NCBI GenBank assembly: GCA_031253835.1
Contig: JAIRVP010000080.1
Coordinates: 18,443 to 82,442 of the forward strand
Length of the DNA: 64,000 nucleotides
Direction: 5' to 3'
DNA from: Burkholderia sp.
Lineage (GTDB): Bacteria; Pseudomonadota; Gammaproteobacteria; Burkholderiales; Burkholderiaceae
Shown here: one piece after another, positions 7,881 to 17,005 of the stretch
Layout of the letters: each line of letters starts with the position of its first letter
How positions within the stretch are numbered: position 1 is the stretch's first letter
Made by a program: the position numbers and the translations under genes
The notes under the pieces: generated by a model
Seen by the model: only the letters and a program-made list of their open reading frames with translations
Told to the model about the DNA's origin: nothing
Database searches by the model: none

Positions 7881-9410
7881 ATGATGCCTCCCATGCATGT
7901 CGTTCGTCGCCTTGCCGTCTGCGCAACCGTCGCGGCCGTGCTGCTGCCGTGTGCGTCTCGCGCCGGTGCGCAGCCGGCGTCCGCGCCGCCCGCCGCGTCA
8001 CCGCCCGCCGCCCCGGCGCCGTCGCCATGCCCGCCCGACTGGGAACCGCAGCTCTGCGAACTGAAAGCGGCCGTCGAAGTGCTGAAGAAGCAGCACCTGA
8101 CCGACGTCGACATCGGCGCGCTGCTCGACGCCGCGACCCACGACGGAATCAAGACGCTGCCGTACGCGCGCTTCTTCAACGCGAAGGAAGAGCAGGAACG
8201 GCGCGACGACGAGCGGCGTGCGCGCGACGGCACGCCGGGCATCGGGATCGTGTTCGAGACGCGGCCCGACGGGCTGCACATCATCGACGTGATTCCCGAC
8301 GCACCGGCCGAGAAAGCCGGCGTGCGGCCGGACGATCTCGTGGTCGCGATGAGCGACCGGAGCGTCGTCGGCATCGACAGCGGCGAACTCGTGAAACTCG
8401 CGAAGGGCGACGCGGGCATGGCGCTGAAGCTCACGGTGCAGCGCGGCGCGAAGCACGACGTGCTGACCTTCGCGCCGGTGCGCGCGATCGTCAAGCCGCA
8501 TCCGGCGGTCGCGAAGCGGCTCGACGGCGACATCCTGTACACGCGGCTGTCGAGCTTTCCCGAACCAGCGGTCGGCGACTATATCGACGCGGTGCAGGCC
8601 GCGCGCCGCGCGGGCCCGCCGGTGAAAGGGATGATCCTCGACCTGCGCATCAACGGCGGCGGCGCGCTCAATGCGGCGATCGGCATCACCGCGCTGTTCG
8701 CGGGACGCGACCGCACCGCGATGGTGACGGTCGAGCGCGGCGACACGCACCGCCGCCGCTACACGACCAACTGGCCCGACTACGAACTGCCCGTCATGCA
8801 CGGGCAGGATCCGCTTGCGCCGCTGCAGGCCGACGACTGGTGGCGCACCGTGCCGCTCGTCGTGCTCGTCGACGGACAGAGCGCGTCGGCCGCCGAAGCG
8901 ACGGCGGCCGCGCTGAAGGATCTCGGCCGCGCGAAACTGCTCGGAATGCCGACCTACGGAAAGGGGCTCGCGCAGACGGGCGTCGACCTGATCGACGGCA
9001 CGCGCCTGAATTTCACGTATGCGCGCAACCTGCGGCCGAACGGCTGCCCGATGGACGGCTACGGCGTCGTGCCGGACTGGCTCGTGCCGCCGCGCCGCGA
9101 CTCGGACGTCGACGGCGTGCTGCTGTGGTACCGGGAAGCCGATCTCGCGCGTGCGCCGTATGCGGACCGGCTGGCGCCCGACCCGTTCGCGCCGGTGCGC
9201 AAGGCGCGGCAGCAGCTGCGCGATGCGCGCGTGCGCACGAAGGTCGATACGGCGACGAGCATGGCGCTGCCGCAGCGCGCGTTCGGCACGGCCGGCGACT
9301 GGCAGCTTCAGCAGGCGCTCGCCGCGCTCGCGGGGCGCCCGGTGCGGACCGTCGACGCGCCGGCGCAATTGATGCCGGCGCAGCCCGTGTGCGAGCGCGC
9401 CGGCAACTGA
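7881..9410 (+). CDS. Exported S41-family peptidase with PDZ domain
   Basis: This is a carboxy-terminal-processing-type serine protease. The 509-residue product has a signal peptide ending AGA near residue 30, a Pro/Ala-rich linker, and a Cys pair (C50, C59) that may form a disulfide in the periplasm. A PDZ domain follows at about 118-195 (GIGIVFETRPDG). The catalytic domain has QSASAAE (nucleophile probably S336) and TYGKGLAQT (general base K361); their 25-residue spacing matches the CtpB Ser/Lys dyad. Three in-frame ATGs (7881, 7884, 7893) compete and no clear ribosome site decides. It is convergent with the MFS gene; substrates are unknown. Confidence 0.82.
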   Translation: MMPPMHVVRRLAVCATVAAVLLPCASRAGAQPASAPPAASPPAAPAPSPCPPDWEPQLCELKAAVEVLKKQHLTDVDIGALLDAATHDGIKTLPYARFFNAKEEQERRDDERRARDGTPGIGIVFETRPDGLHIIDVIPDAPAEKAGVRPDDLVVAMSDRSVVGIDSGELVKLAKGDAGMALKLTVQRGAKHDVLTFAPVRAIVKPHPAVAKRLDGDILYTRLSSFPEPAVGDYIDAVQAARRAGPPVKGMILDLRINGGGALNAAIGITALFAGRDRTAMVTVERGDTHRRRYTTNWPDYELPVMHGQDPLAPLQADDWWRTVPLVVLVDGQSASAAEATAAALKDLGRAKLLGMPTYGKGLAQTGVDLIDGTRLNFTYARNLRPNGCPMDGYGVVPDWLVPPRRDSDVDGVLLWYREADLARAPYADRLAPDPFAPVRKARQQLRDARVRTKVDTATSMALPQRAFGTAGDWQLQQALAALAGRPVRTVDAPAQLMPAQPVCERAGN

Positions 9411-9422
9411 CGCGCCGCCTTT

Positions 9423-10700
9423 CTATCGGAAACCGAAGCGCTTGCGCAGCACGACCAGCGCCACGAGGCTCAGCACGGCCGCGAACATCAGGTAGAAGCT
9501 CGGCGCGGTCTTCATGCCGGTCGCGCGGATCAGCCACGCGATGATGAACGGCCCGAACCCGCCGAAGATCGTCACCGCGACGTTATACGCGAGCGACATC
9601 CCGGTCGTGCGCGTCTGCACCGGAAACACCTCGGACAACAGCCCCGGCAGCGCCGCGAAGTAACCCGTCATCAGGAAGGCGAGCAGCACCTGCAGCGCGA
9701 TCAGTGTGCCGAAGCCCGGATGCGCGACGAGGTATGCGAACGCCGGATAGATCAGCACGAGGATGCCGATGGCCGGCGCGATCATCACGCGCACGCGGCC
9801 GTACCGATCCGACCAGTGGCCGACGAGCGGCGCGAACGCCATCTGGATCACGCCGACGACGAGGATCGCCGCGAACGCGGCGGACGGCGCGAGGCCGAGC
9901 TGCTTCACGCCGTAGGTCGGCATGAACAGCACGAGATAAGTGGCGACGGTGCCGAGCACGACCACGCCCATCGCGGCAACCAGGCGTGCCTTGTGCGTGG
10001 CGAACGTGTCGCGTAGCGGGTTCGCGGTGCCTTCGGCCGCGAGGAATTCGGGCGTCTCGTCGACCTTCGTGCGGATGTAGTACGCGACGGGCCCGAGCAG
10101 CAGCCCGAAGAAGAACGGCACGCGCCAGCCCCACGACGCCATCTGCGCGGCCGAGAGCTGCGCGTTCAGCACGGTGCCGAAGCCGGCGGCGAGCAGCGTC
10201 GTGAGCCCCTGGCTCGCGACCTGCCAGCTCGCGAAGAAGCCGCGCCGGCCCGGCACGTGTTCGGCGAGGAACGCGGTCGCGCTGCCGAACTCGCCGCCGG
10301 CCGAGAAGCCCTGCATCAACCGCGCGGCGACGAGGATCACCGGCGCCGCGACGCCGATCGTCTCGTAGGTCGGCAGCACCGCGATGACCAGCGTGCCGGC
10401 CATCATCAGCAGGATCGACAGCGTGAGCGCGGCCTTGCGGCCCGCGCGGTCGGCATACGCGCCGAGCACGATCGCGCCGAGCGGCCGCATGAAGAACGAC
10501 ACGCCGAACGTGCCGAGCGTGAGCAGCAGCGACACGGTATCGTTGCCGGCCGGGAAGAACAGCTTCGCGATCGTGACCGCGAAGAAGCCGTAGACGACGA
10601 GATCGAACCACTCGAGCGCATTGCCGATCGACGCGGCGACCACCGCGCGCCACACGCGCGGCGACGAGGCAATGGAACGGGACTGCGTGGCGGCATGCAT
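9423..10700 (-). CDS. MFS metabolite:H+ symporter (ProP/KgtP-like)
   Basis: This is a 425-residue, 12-helix inner-membrane transporter of the metabolite:H+ symporter branch of the major facilitator superfamily. It opens with ASIGNALEWFDLVVYGFF, typical of that branch, and carries the loop 2-3 motif GAYADRAGRKAAL. The ATG at 10700 is preceded by AAGGAG at 7-nt spacing, so I reject the longer frame reaching 11006. The substrate cannot be read from sequence; relatives carry citrate, ketoglutarate, proline/betaine or shikimate. Confidence 0.85.
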   Translation of the reverse strand: MHAATQSRSIASSPRVWRAVVAASIGNALEWFDLVVYGFFAVTIAKLFFPAGNDTVSLLLTLGTFGVSFFMRPLGAIVLGAYADRAGRKAALTLSILLMMAGTLVIAVLPTYETIGVAAPVILVAARLMQGFSAGGEFGSATAFLAEHVPGRRGFFASWQVASQGLTTLLAAGFGTVLNAQLSAAQMASWGWRVPFFFGLLLGPVAYYIRTKVDETPEFLAAEGTANPLRDTFATHKARLVAAMGVVVLGTVATYLVLFMPTYGVKQLGLAPSAAFAAILVVGVIQMAFAPLVGHWSDRYGRVRVMIAPAIGILVLIYPAFAYLVAHPGFGTLIALQVLLAFLMTGYFAALPGLLSEVFPVQTRTTGMSLAYNVAVTIFGGFGPFIIAWLIRATGMKTAPSFYLMFAAVLSLVALVVLRKRFGFR

Positions 10701-10801
10701 CGGCGATCTCCTTGTCGTTGTACGTTCTGTTCGAGGCAGCCGCTGTCGCGCCGTCGGCCTGCCCGGCGCCGCACGCGGCGCTCGGGCGATTATAGGCGCG
10801 C

Positions 10802-10840
10802 AAAAAAATACCGCCGCGCCCCTGACGGGAACGCGGCGGT
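10802..10840 (-). terminator. Intrinsic terminator after the yceI genes
   Basis: On the minus strand ACCGCCGCG (10818-10810) pairs with CGCGGCGGT (10840-10832), followed by ATTTTTTT. It ends the b561-yceI-yceI transcript before the MFS gene. Confidence 0.85.
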
Positions 10841-10882
10841 CGTCGCGGCGGGCCGGCGCGAACGCTGGCCCGGCCGGCGGGC

Positions 10883-11464
10883 TTACTGCTGCTTCAGCGC
10901 TTCGGCCGTGATCAGCAGCTTCGTCTTCATCTTGAAGCCGTACTGCTTGCCGTAGTCGAGGCCGAAGTCGCTGCGGTCGAATTCGCCGACGGCGTCGACG
11001 CCGCACACTTCACGCTTGAGCATCGGATGCGGCATGCACTTGAAGCCGTCGATCTTCAGCGTCACCGGCTTCGTGACGCCATGCAGCGTCAGGTTGCCGA
11101 CCACCGATACCGGCTTGTCGCCGTCGAACTTGATCGCGCCCTTGTAGTTCGCCTGCGGGAACTTCGACACGTCGAAGAATTCGGCCGTCTGCAGGTGCTC
11201 GTCGAGCTTCGCGCTGCCGGTGTGGATCGACGCGATGTCGGTCGTCACGTCGACCGTACCCGTCTTCGCCGCGCGATCGAGCGTCACGGTGCCGCTCGAC
11301 TTGTCGAACTTGCCGCGCCAGACCGACAGGCCGCCCATGTGGTCGGCTTCAAAGCTCGGGTACGTGTGGCTCGAGTCGAACTGGTACGTGACGCTTTCGG
11401 CGAAGGCCGAGAACGACAGCGATGCTGCCAGCGCGCCCGCGGCGATGATCAGTTGCTTTTTCAA
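10883..11464 (-). CDS. YceI family periplasmic protein (copy 1)
   Basis: YceI proteins have a lipocalin-like barrel that in relatives binds polyisoprenoid chains. The 193-residue product starts with a clear signal peptide (cleavage after SAFA, about residue 22), then the family opening YQFDSSHTYPSFEADH. The start is an unusual TTG at 11464, supported by AAGGAG seven bases upstream and by the Lys-Lys signal peptide start. It is distal in a three-gene minus-strand set with a second yceI and a cytochrome b561. Confidence 0.9.
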   Translation of the reverse strand: MKKQLIIAAGALAASLSFSAFAESVTYQFDSSHTYPSFEADHMGGLSVWRGKFDKSSGTVTLDRAAKTGTVDVTTDIASIHTGSAKLDEHLQTAEFFDVSKFPQANYKGAIKFDGDKPVSVVGNLTLHGVTKPVTLKIDGFKCMPHPMLKREVCGVDAVGEFDRSDFGLDYGKQYGFKMKTKLLITAEALKQQ

Positions 11465-11529
11465 ACTCTTTCTCCTTGGAACGGCGCCGCGCCCTCGCGC
11501 GGCATTCAGGTGAGGCGACAGCCCGCCGC

Positions 11530-12090
11530 TTACTTGGTGGCGACGAGATGGAACTTGATCTGCACTTCGTCGGCGACGATCGACGTGTCCTTCCATTCGC
11601 CGGTGCCGACGTTGAAGGCCGAGCGCTTGATCGGCAGCACGCCGTCGAACGTCTGCGTCGCGCCGCTTTGCGCGACCGTGACGGGCACCGTGACGGTCTC
11701 GGACTTGCCCTTGATCGTCAGCTTGCCGGTCACGTTGTACTTGTTGCCGCCGGCCGGTGCGATCGCCGACGACACGAACGTCGCCTGCGGATACGCCTTG
11801 GCGTCGAACCAGTCCTTGCCGGCGACCTGGTCGTTGTACATCTTGTCGCCGAGATCGAAGCTCGCGATGTCGATGGTCATTTGCGCGGTGCCCTGCGCGG
11901 CCTTCGCCGGGTCGAACTTCACCTGCGCGGAGAACTTCTTGAACGCGCCTTCGGTCGGCACGTTCATCTGCTTCGACACGGCAGACACCTTGCTCTTCGC
12001 GAGATCGACATCGGCATGCGCCGCGCCCGACGCGACAAGTGCCGCCGCGGCGAACGCGGTCAGCATGGAGCGGGAGAAAGACACTTTCAT
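11530..12090 (-). CDS. YceI family periplasmic protein (copy 2)
   Basis: This is a second YceI-type lipocalin-fold protein of 186 residues with a signal peptide ending GAAHA near residue 27. It is clearly diverged from its neighbour: it begins VDLAKSKVSAVSKQMNVP rather than with the YxFDxxHT opening. The ATG at 12090 has AAGGAT just upstream; an alternative ATG at 12102 overlaps the b561 stop but lacks a ribosome site. It lies directly after cytochrome b561, as yceI does in E. coli (yceJ-yceI). Confidence 0.88.
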   Translation of the reverse strand: MKVSFSRSMLTAFAAAALVASGAAHADVDLAKSKVSAVSKQMNVPTEGAFKKFSAQVKFDPAKAAQGTAQMTIDIASFDLGDKMYNDQVAGKDWFDAKAYPQATFVSSAIAPAGGNKYNVTGKLTIKGKSETVTVPVTVAQSGATQTFDGVLPIKRSAFNVGTGEWKDTSIVADEVQIKFHLVATK

Positions 12091-12098
12091 GGGATCCT

Positions 12099-12659
12099 TC
12101 ATTTGGCAGAGGGAAGCATCCGCGACAGCAGGCCGTCGCGGTCCAACAACTGGTGCTTGAGCGCCGCGAGCACATGCATCGCGATGAGCGAAAGCAGAAT
12201 GTAATTCAAAGACACGTGCAGCGCCTTGAAGGTTTCCTTGAGCGCCGGATCGGGGTCGATCAGCCGCGGCAGCGGCACGATGCCGAGGTAGACGACCGGG
12301 ATGTTCGAGGCCGAGCTGTACAGGTAGCCCGTCACGGGGATCACGATCATCAGCACGTACAGCAGCATGTGCACGCCGTGCGATACCGCGCGCTGCCAGG
12401 CCGGCGTATCGTCCGGCAGCGGCGGCGGCACGTGCGTCGCCCGCCACAGCACGCGGATGACGGCCAGCGCGAACACCGTCACGCCGATCCACTTGTGCCA
12501 CGAGAAGTACTTCAGCTTCGTCGGCGTGAAGCCGGGGATGTCGGTCATCACCCAGCCGAGCGCGAAGCCGCAGACGATCAGCAGCGCGATCAGCCAGTGC
12601 AGCGCGATCGCGGTATGCGCGTAGCGTGCCGGCGCGGCCGGCGGCGATTTCGATACCAT
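12099..12659 (-). CDS. Cytochrome b561 (YceJ/CybB family)
   Basis: This is a 186-residue, four-helix membrane cytochrome b that probably passes electrons from the quinone pool. Histidines suited to haem ligation sit in HWLIALL (helix 1), SHGVHMLLYVL (helix 3) and AMHVLAALKH (helix 4). The gene leads a minus-strand set with two yceI genes, suggesting that the YceI proteins handle an isoprenoid or quinone connected with this cytochrome. It is divergent from pqiA across a 258-bp gap with a strong palindrome. Confidence 0.9.
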   Translation of the reverse strand: MVSKSPPAAPARYAHTAIALHWLIALLIVCGFALGWVMTDIPGFTPTKLKYFSWHKWIGVTVFALAVIRVLWRATHVPPPLPDDTPAWQRAVSHGVHMLLYVLMIVIPVTGYLYSSASNIPVVYLGIVPLPRLIDPDPALKETFKALHVSLNYILLSLIAMHVLAALKHQLLDRDGLLSRMLPSAK

Positions 12660-12795
12660 CTTGGATTCCTCAGTTCAGCGAACAGCTGCGCCGGCAATTC
12701 GTCCGACGCTTGTCAAGGGCGCCATGCTACCGCAACCTTTTGACGTGCGCGGACTCTGAGGACAGGCGCGTCAGCCGGCTGACGGCTTCCTGTCA

Positions 12796-12813
12796 TGTTA
12801 CCGATCGGTCACA
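12796..12813. promoter_or_regulatory. 18-bp palindrome, likely operator between b561 and pqiA
   Basis: The core ACCGATCGGT is a perfect 10-bp palindrome. Extended to 18 bp, the site TGTTACCGATCGGTCACA departs from symmetry at one base pair only. It sits about midway between the divergent starts. A candidate -35 TTGACG (12827-12832) and extended -10 TGGTAAGAT (12850-12858) for pqiA lie just beyond it. This type of symmetry is common for TetR-family repressors, but no such gene is adjacent. Confidence 0.5.
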
Positions 12814-12917
12814 AAACACACGATCCTTGACGCACCGAAAAAGGCCTTTTGGTAAGATTGGCGCGGGTTCCGGCCCCGTCGACGCGTTCCCCCGGCCGTC
12901 GCACAACTGCCTTTTCC

Positions 12918-13583
12918 ATGCAACGAAACGACCTGATTGCCTGTCACGAGTGCGACGCACTGTTGCACAAACCGCGCCTCAGCGGCCGCGAAATCGCGCG
13001 CTGCCCGCGCTGCGACGCGCTGCTGTACCGCAACAGCGCCGCCCAGATCGAGCGGATCTGCGCGCTCGCGCTCGCGGCGCTGATCACGTTCACGATCGCG
13101 CAGGTGTTCCCGATCCTCGAAATGGACGTGAACGGCAACCGCGTGCAGACGACGCTGATCGGCGCGATCGATGCGTTGTGGCGCCAGGACATGGCCGTCG
13201 TCGGCGTGATGGTGTTCTGCTCGACCGTGCTGTTTCCGCTCGTCGAGATGGCCGCGCTGCTGTACCTGCTGCTGCCGATGCGGCGCGGCGTCGTGCCGCC
13301 CGGGTTCAACCTCGTGCTGCGCGCGATCGAGCTCGCGCGGCCGTGGAGCATGATCGAGGTGTTCATGCTCGGGATCCTCGTCACGATCGTGAAGATGGTG
13401 AGTCTCGCAAGAGTCGTTCCCGATGCCGCGCTGTTCGCGTTCGGCGCGCTCACGCTGATGATCGCCGTCGTGCTGATGTTCGATCCCCGTACGCTGTGGG
13501 ACATCGCCGACGACCTGCGCGCCGGGCGCTCGCCCGGGCAGCCCGACCCGGCCGCGCCGCTGCCGGAAGCCGCCCGCCGATGA
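12918..13583 (+). CDS. pqiA: Paraquat-inducible protein A, first half-length copy
   Basis: PqiA is an inner-membrane partner of the PqiB MCE protein in lipid transport between the membranes. This 221-residue protein matches one half of E. coli PqiA: an N-terminal zinc-ribbon-like CHEC...CPRC motif (residues about 9-35) and four membrane helices. The ATG at 12918 is chosen because the zinc ribbon starts immediately after it. Its TGA overlaps the ATG of the second pqiA by 4 bp, so the two are translationally coupled. Confidence 0.88.
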   Translation: MQRNDLIACHECDALLHKPRLSGREIARCPRCDALLYRNSAAQIERICALALAALITFTIAQVFPILEMDVNGNRVQTTLIGAIDALWRQDMAVVGVMVFCSTVLFPLVEMAALLYLLLPMRRGVVPPGFNLVLRAIELARPWSMIEVFMLGILVTIVKMVSLARVVPDAALFAFGALTLMIAVVLMFDPRTLWDIADDLRAGRSPGQPDPAAPLPEAARR

Positions 13584-14209
13584 CGATCCCGACCGCCGCC
13601 CGCGAGGGCTATGTCAGCTGCCACACGTGCGGGCTCGTGCAGACGCTCGACCATCCGCACGCGCACTGCGCGCGCTGCGGCACCAGGCTCCATTTCAGGA
13701 CGCCGAACAGCCTGATGCGCACGTGGGCGCTGCTGATCGCGGCCGTGATCCTGTACATCCCGGCGAACCTGCTGCCGATCATGCGCACGTCGTCGATCGT
13801 CGGCTCGCAGGAAGACACGATCATGAGCGGCGTCGTGCTGTTCTGGACCTCCGGCGACTGGCCGCTCGCCGTCGTCGTGTTCGTCGCGAGCATCCTCGTG
13901 CCGATGCTCAAGCTCGGCGTGCTGCTGATCCTCGTGATCAGCGCGCAGCGGCGCGCCGCGTGGCGGCCGCTGCAGCGCACGCGCCTGTTCCGGATCGTCG
14001 AACGCATCGGCCGCTGGTCGATGCTCGACATCTTCGTCGTGACGCTGACCGTCGCGCTCGTCCATTTCCGTTCGCTCGCCATCATCACGGCCGGCCCCGG
14101 CGCACTTGCGTTCGGTTCGGTCGTGATCCTGACGATGCTCGCGTCGATGCAGTTCGATCCCCGCCTGATCTGGGATCCAGTCGAAACCTCAGGGAATCAC
14201 CATGAATAG
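13580..14209 (+). CDS. pqiA: Paraquat-inducible protein A, second half-length copy
   Basis: This is the second 209-residue PqiA-type protein, with its own CHTC...CARC zinc-ribbon-like motif (about residues 15-38) and four membrane helices (including LIAAVILYIPANLLPIM). Together the two copies equal one E. coli PqiA, which fuses both halves. The start overlaps the upstream stop (ATGA) and the end overlaps the pqiB start by 8 bp, giving a tightly coupled operon. Confidence 0.88.
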   Translation: MTIPTAAREGYVSCHTCGLVQTLDHPHAHCARCGTRLHFRTPNSLMRTWALLIAAVILYIPANLLPIMRTSSIVGSQEDTIMSGVVLFWTSGDWPLAVVVFVASILVPMLKLGVLLILVISAQRRAAWRPLQRTRLFRIVERIGRWSMLDIFVVTLTVALVHFRSLAIITAGPGALAFGSVVILTMLASMQFDPRLIWDPVETSGNHHE

Positions 14210-15821
14210 TCCACAAGGCCCGCAGCACGACGCGCCCCGGCCGCCCGATCCGACGATCTCGACGAAAAGCGGCTGGCTGCCGTCGCTCGTCTGGCTCGTG
14301 CCGCTGATCGCCGCGCTGATCGGCATCGGCCTCGTGATCAAGTCCGTGCGCGAGCGCGGCCCTGAAATCACGATCAGCTTCCACAGCGCCGAAGGGCTCG
14401 AGCCCGGCAAGACGCAGGTCAAGTACAAGGACGTCGAGATCGGCATGGTCAAGACGATCAAGCTGTCGAAGGACCTGTCGCGCGTGCTCGTCCAGGTGCA
14501 GCTGAAGAAGGAAGCCGAGGACTTCGCGGTCCAGGGCTCGCGCTTCTGGATCGTGCGGCCGCGCGTCGGCGCGACCGGCGTGTCGGGGCTCGGCACGCTG
14601 CTGTCCGGCGCGTACATCGGCGTCGACGCCGGCCGCGGGCAGGATACGCTGACCGACTTCACGGGCCTCGAGACGCCACCGGCCGTCACGGGCGACCAGA
14701 AAGGCACGCAGTATGTGCTGCGCGGCGATTCGCTGGGCTCGGTCGACATCGGCTCGCCGGTCTACTACCGCCGCGTGCAGGTCGGCCAGGTGGTCGGCTT
14801 CTCGCTCGACAAGGACGGCACGGGCGTCACGTTCAACGTATTCGTCAATGCGCCGTACGACCAGTACGTCGGCGTGAACTCGCGCTGGTGGCAGGCGAGC
14901 GGCGTCGACCTGCGGCTCGATTCGAGCGGCCTGAAGCTGAACACGCAGTCGCTCGCGACGGTGATCCTCGGCGGCATCGCGTTCCAGACGCCGCCGAACC
15001 AGGGCAGCGGCGCGACGGCGCCGAACAACACGACGTTCCGCCTCGGCTCCGACGAGGGCGACGCGATGCGCGACCCGGACGGCCAGCCGCTGCAGGTCGT
15101 GATGAACTTCAACCAGTCGCTGCGCGGGCTTGCCGTCGGCGCACCGGTCGACTTCCGCGGCATCGTGCTCGGCGAAGTGACGAACATCGGCATCGACTTC
15201 GATCCGAAGACGAAGAACTTCCTGATGCCGGTGACGATGAACGTGTATCCGGAGCGCCTCGGCCGCCGCTTCCGCGAAACGATCGAGAGCAAGGGCGAAC
15301 CGGCCCGCCGCGAGATCGTCGAGCGGCTCGTCGGGCACGGCCTGCGCGGCCAGCTGCGCACCGGCAACCTGCTGACGAGCCAGCTGTACGTCGCGCTCGA
15401 CTTCTTCCCGAAGGCGCCGGTCGCGAAGATCGACACGGCGCGCCAGCCGCTCGAGCTGCCGACCGTGCCGAACACGCTCGACGAGCTGCAGCTGCAGGTC
15501 GCCGACATCGCGAAGAAGCTCGACAAGGTGCCGTTCGACCAGATCGGCGCGAACCTGAACAGCGCGCTGTCGAACGCCGACAAGCTGTTCAAGCAGCTCG
15601 ACACGCAGGTCGCGCCGGAAGCGCGCGACACGCTGTCGGCCGCGAAGCAGACCTTCTCGACCGCCGAGGCGACGCTGCAGCAGGATTCGCCGCTGCAGTC
15701 CGACGTGCGCGGCGCGCTGAAGGAACTCACGCGCACGCTGCAATCGCTGAACGCGCTCGCCGACTACCTCGAGCGTCACCCCGAATCGCTGCTCAAGGGC
15801 AAGCCAGGAGACAAGCAATGA
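14202..15821 (+). CDS. pqiB: PqiB-type MCE domain protein
   Basis: PqiB forms a periplasm-spanning tube of stacked MCE rings for lipid transport. The 539-residue product has one N-terminal membrane anchor (about residues 27-47) followed by repeated MCE domains. The first begins ITISFHSAEGLEPGKTQVKY and a later one VVMNFNQSLRGLAVGAPVDF. A helical C-terminal region with heptad-like Leu spacing (about 425-525) fits the coiled-coil needle of PqiB. It sits between pqiA and the lipoprotein gene. Confidence 0.92.
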   Translation: MNSPQGPQHDAPRPPDPTISTKSGWLPSLVWLVPLIAALIGIGLVIKSVRERGPEITISFHSAEGLEPGKTQVKYKDVEIGMVKTIKLSKDLSRVLVQVQLKKEAEDFAVQGSRFWIVRPRVGATGVSGLGTLLSGAYIGVDAGRGQDTLTDFTGLETPPAVTGDQKGTQYVLRGDSLGSVDIGSPVYYRRVQVGQVVGFSLDKDGTGVTFNVFVNAPYDQYVGVNSRWWQASGVDLRLDSSGLKLNTQSLATVILGGIAFQTPPNQGSGATAPNNTTFRLGSDEGDAMRDPDGQPLQVVMNFNQSLRGLAVGAPVDFRGIVLGEVTNIGIDFDPKTKNFLMPVTMNVYPERLGRRFRETIESKGEPARREIVERLVGHGLRGQLRTGNLLTSQLYVALDFFPKAPVAKIDTARQPLELPTVPNTLDELQLQVADIAKKLDKVPFDQIGANLNSALSNADKLFKQLDTQVAPEARDTLSAAKQTFSTAEATLQQDSPLQSDVRGALKELTRTLQSLNALADYLERHPESLLKGKPGDKQ

Positions 15822-16543
15822 CGACCCGCGTGAACGGTTTTGCGAGCGGCGCGGCGGCGGCCTTCGCCGCACTCGCGCTCGCCGCGTGCAGCTCGCCGCC
15901 CGCGCGGTTCTACACGCTCAGCCCGGCCGACGCCGCGGCGCCGCTGCGCACCGCGCCGGCCAACCCGGCGTTCCTGATCGAGGTGCCGTCGGTCGGCGTG
16001 CCCGAGCAGGTCGCGAAGAACCAGCTGGTCGTGCAGAAGAACGCCGCGCAGGTCGACGTGCTCGAGCAGGAGCGCTGGGCATCGCCGCCCGCCGACGAGA
16101 TCCGCCGCGCGCTGTCGGACGATCTCGCCGCGCAGCTCGGCACGATCGACGTCGCGAATTCCGCGTATCCGGCCGGCGTGCCCGTGTATCGCATCAGCGT
16201 GAACGTGCAGCGCTTCGAATCGTGGCCCGGCAAGCGTGCGGCGGTCGACGCGGTGTGGAGCGTGCGCTCGCTCGCCACGCAGGCCGTGATGACGTGCCGC
16301 ACGAGCGTCGCGGAACCGGTCGCCGACGGCTACGACGCGCTCGTTGCCGGCCACCGGCGCGCGCTCGACGTGATCGCGACGCAGGCTGCGGCCGGCGTGC
16401 GCGCGATGGCCGCGCGCCGCGGCACGGCAGCCGCGACGGCGCCCGCATCCGTCAGCAAGACGGCCGCTGCGCCGGTCGTGCCGTGCCCGGCCAACCCGAC
16501 GCCGGGCGGCGACGCCGGCGCGACGGGCAAGTCCGGCGCGTAA
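15818..16543 (+). CDS. pqiC: PqiC-type outer-membrane lipoprotein
   Basis: PqiC is the outer-membrane lipoprotein that receives the tip of the PqiB needle. The 241-residue protein has a lipobox LALAACSS with the lipidated Cys near residue 24, followed by the family hallmark RFYTLSP. The last ~45 residues are an Ala/Pro/Gly-rich tail with no recognisable fold. Its ATG overlaps the pqiB TGA by 4 bp and it closes the operon. Confidence 0.9.
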   Translation: MTTRVNGFASGAAAAFAALALAACSSPPARFYTLSPADAAAPLRTAPANPAFLIEVPSVGVPEQVAKNQLVVQKNAAQVDVLEQERWASPPADEIRRALSDDLAAQLGTIDVANSAYPAGVPVYRISVNVQRFESWPGKRAAVDAVWSVRSLATQAVMTCRTSVAEPVADGYDALVAGHRRALDVIATQAAAGVRAMAARRGTAAATAPASVSKTAAAPVVPCPANPTPGGDAGATGKSGA

Positions 16544-17005
16544 GCGGCGGCACGCAGGCACGCGTTCGACGCAGCGCGCGCCTGCGTCGCGCATCCGGTC
16601 GCGGTCGCCCGCCGTTACCGGCGGCATCACGCGGCCACGACCGGCCCCGCGGATCGCCTCCATCGGCCGGACGGCGAGTTTGCATTGTTTGTCAAAATCG
16701 GCCGGAACCGGCGCCAGCCCGCACGGTCGGCTTGCGTTTTCCGGCCCGATTGACGATCCTACGCACTTTCCGGCTCGCGCCGTTCGTCGTGCGCGCCAGC
16801 CAGCGGCGCCGGGCCGCGTTCGGTCCGACCGCCGTGCCTCCCGGCGCCCGCACGCGTTCGGCGTGCAGCGCAGCGGGGCAGCCGCATCGCGGGTCGCCGC
16901 GCATCGTCCGGCCACCGCCCCGTCTCACCCGTTCTCCCCGGCGCCGCGCCGTTTCCCCGGCCGGCATCCCGAACCCGCCCGTCCAGGGCTTTCGCTATTC
17001 CGTTT
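16544..17005. other. Gap between pqiC and the Gcr-type gene
   Basis: This is 462 bp of GC-rich sequence without a supported gene. An 8-bp hairpin ACGCAGGC/GCCTGCGT (16552-16559, 16580-16587) follows pqiC but has no T-tract. A slightly AT-richer stretch around 16677-16700 could hold a promoter, but I cannot place -35 and -10 boxes. Short open frames here look like shadows. Confidence 0.5.
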
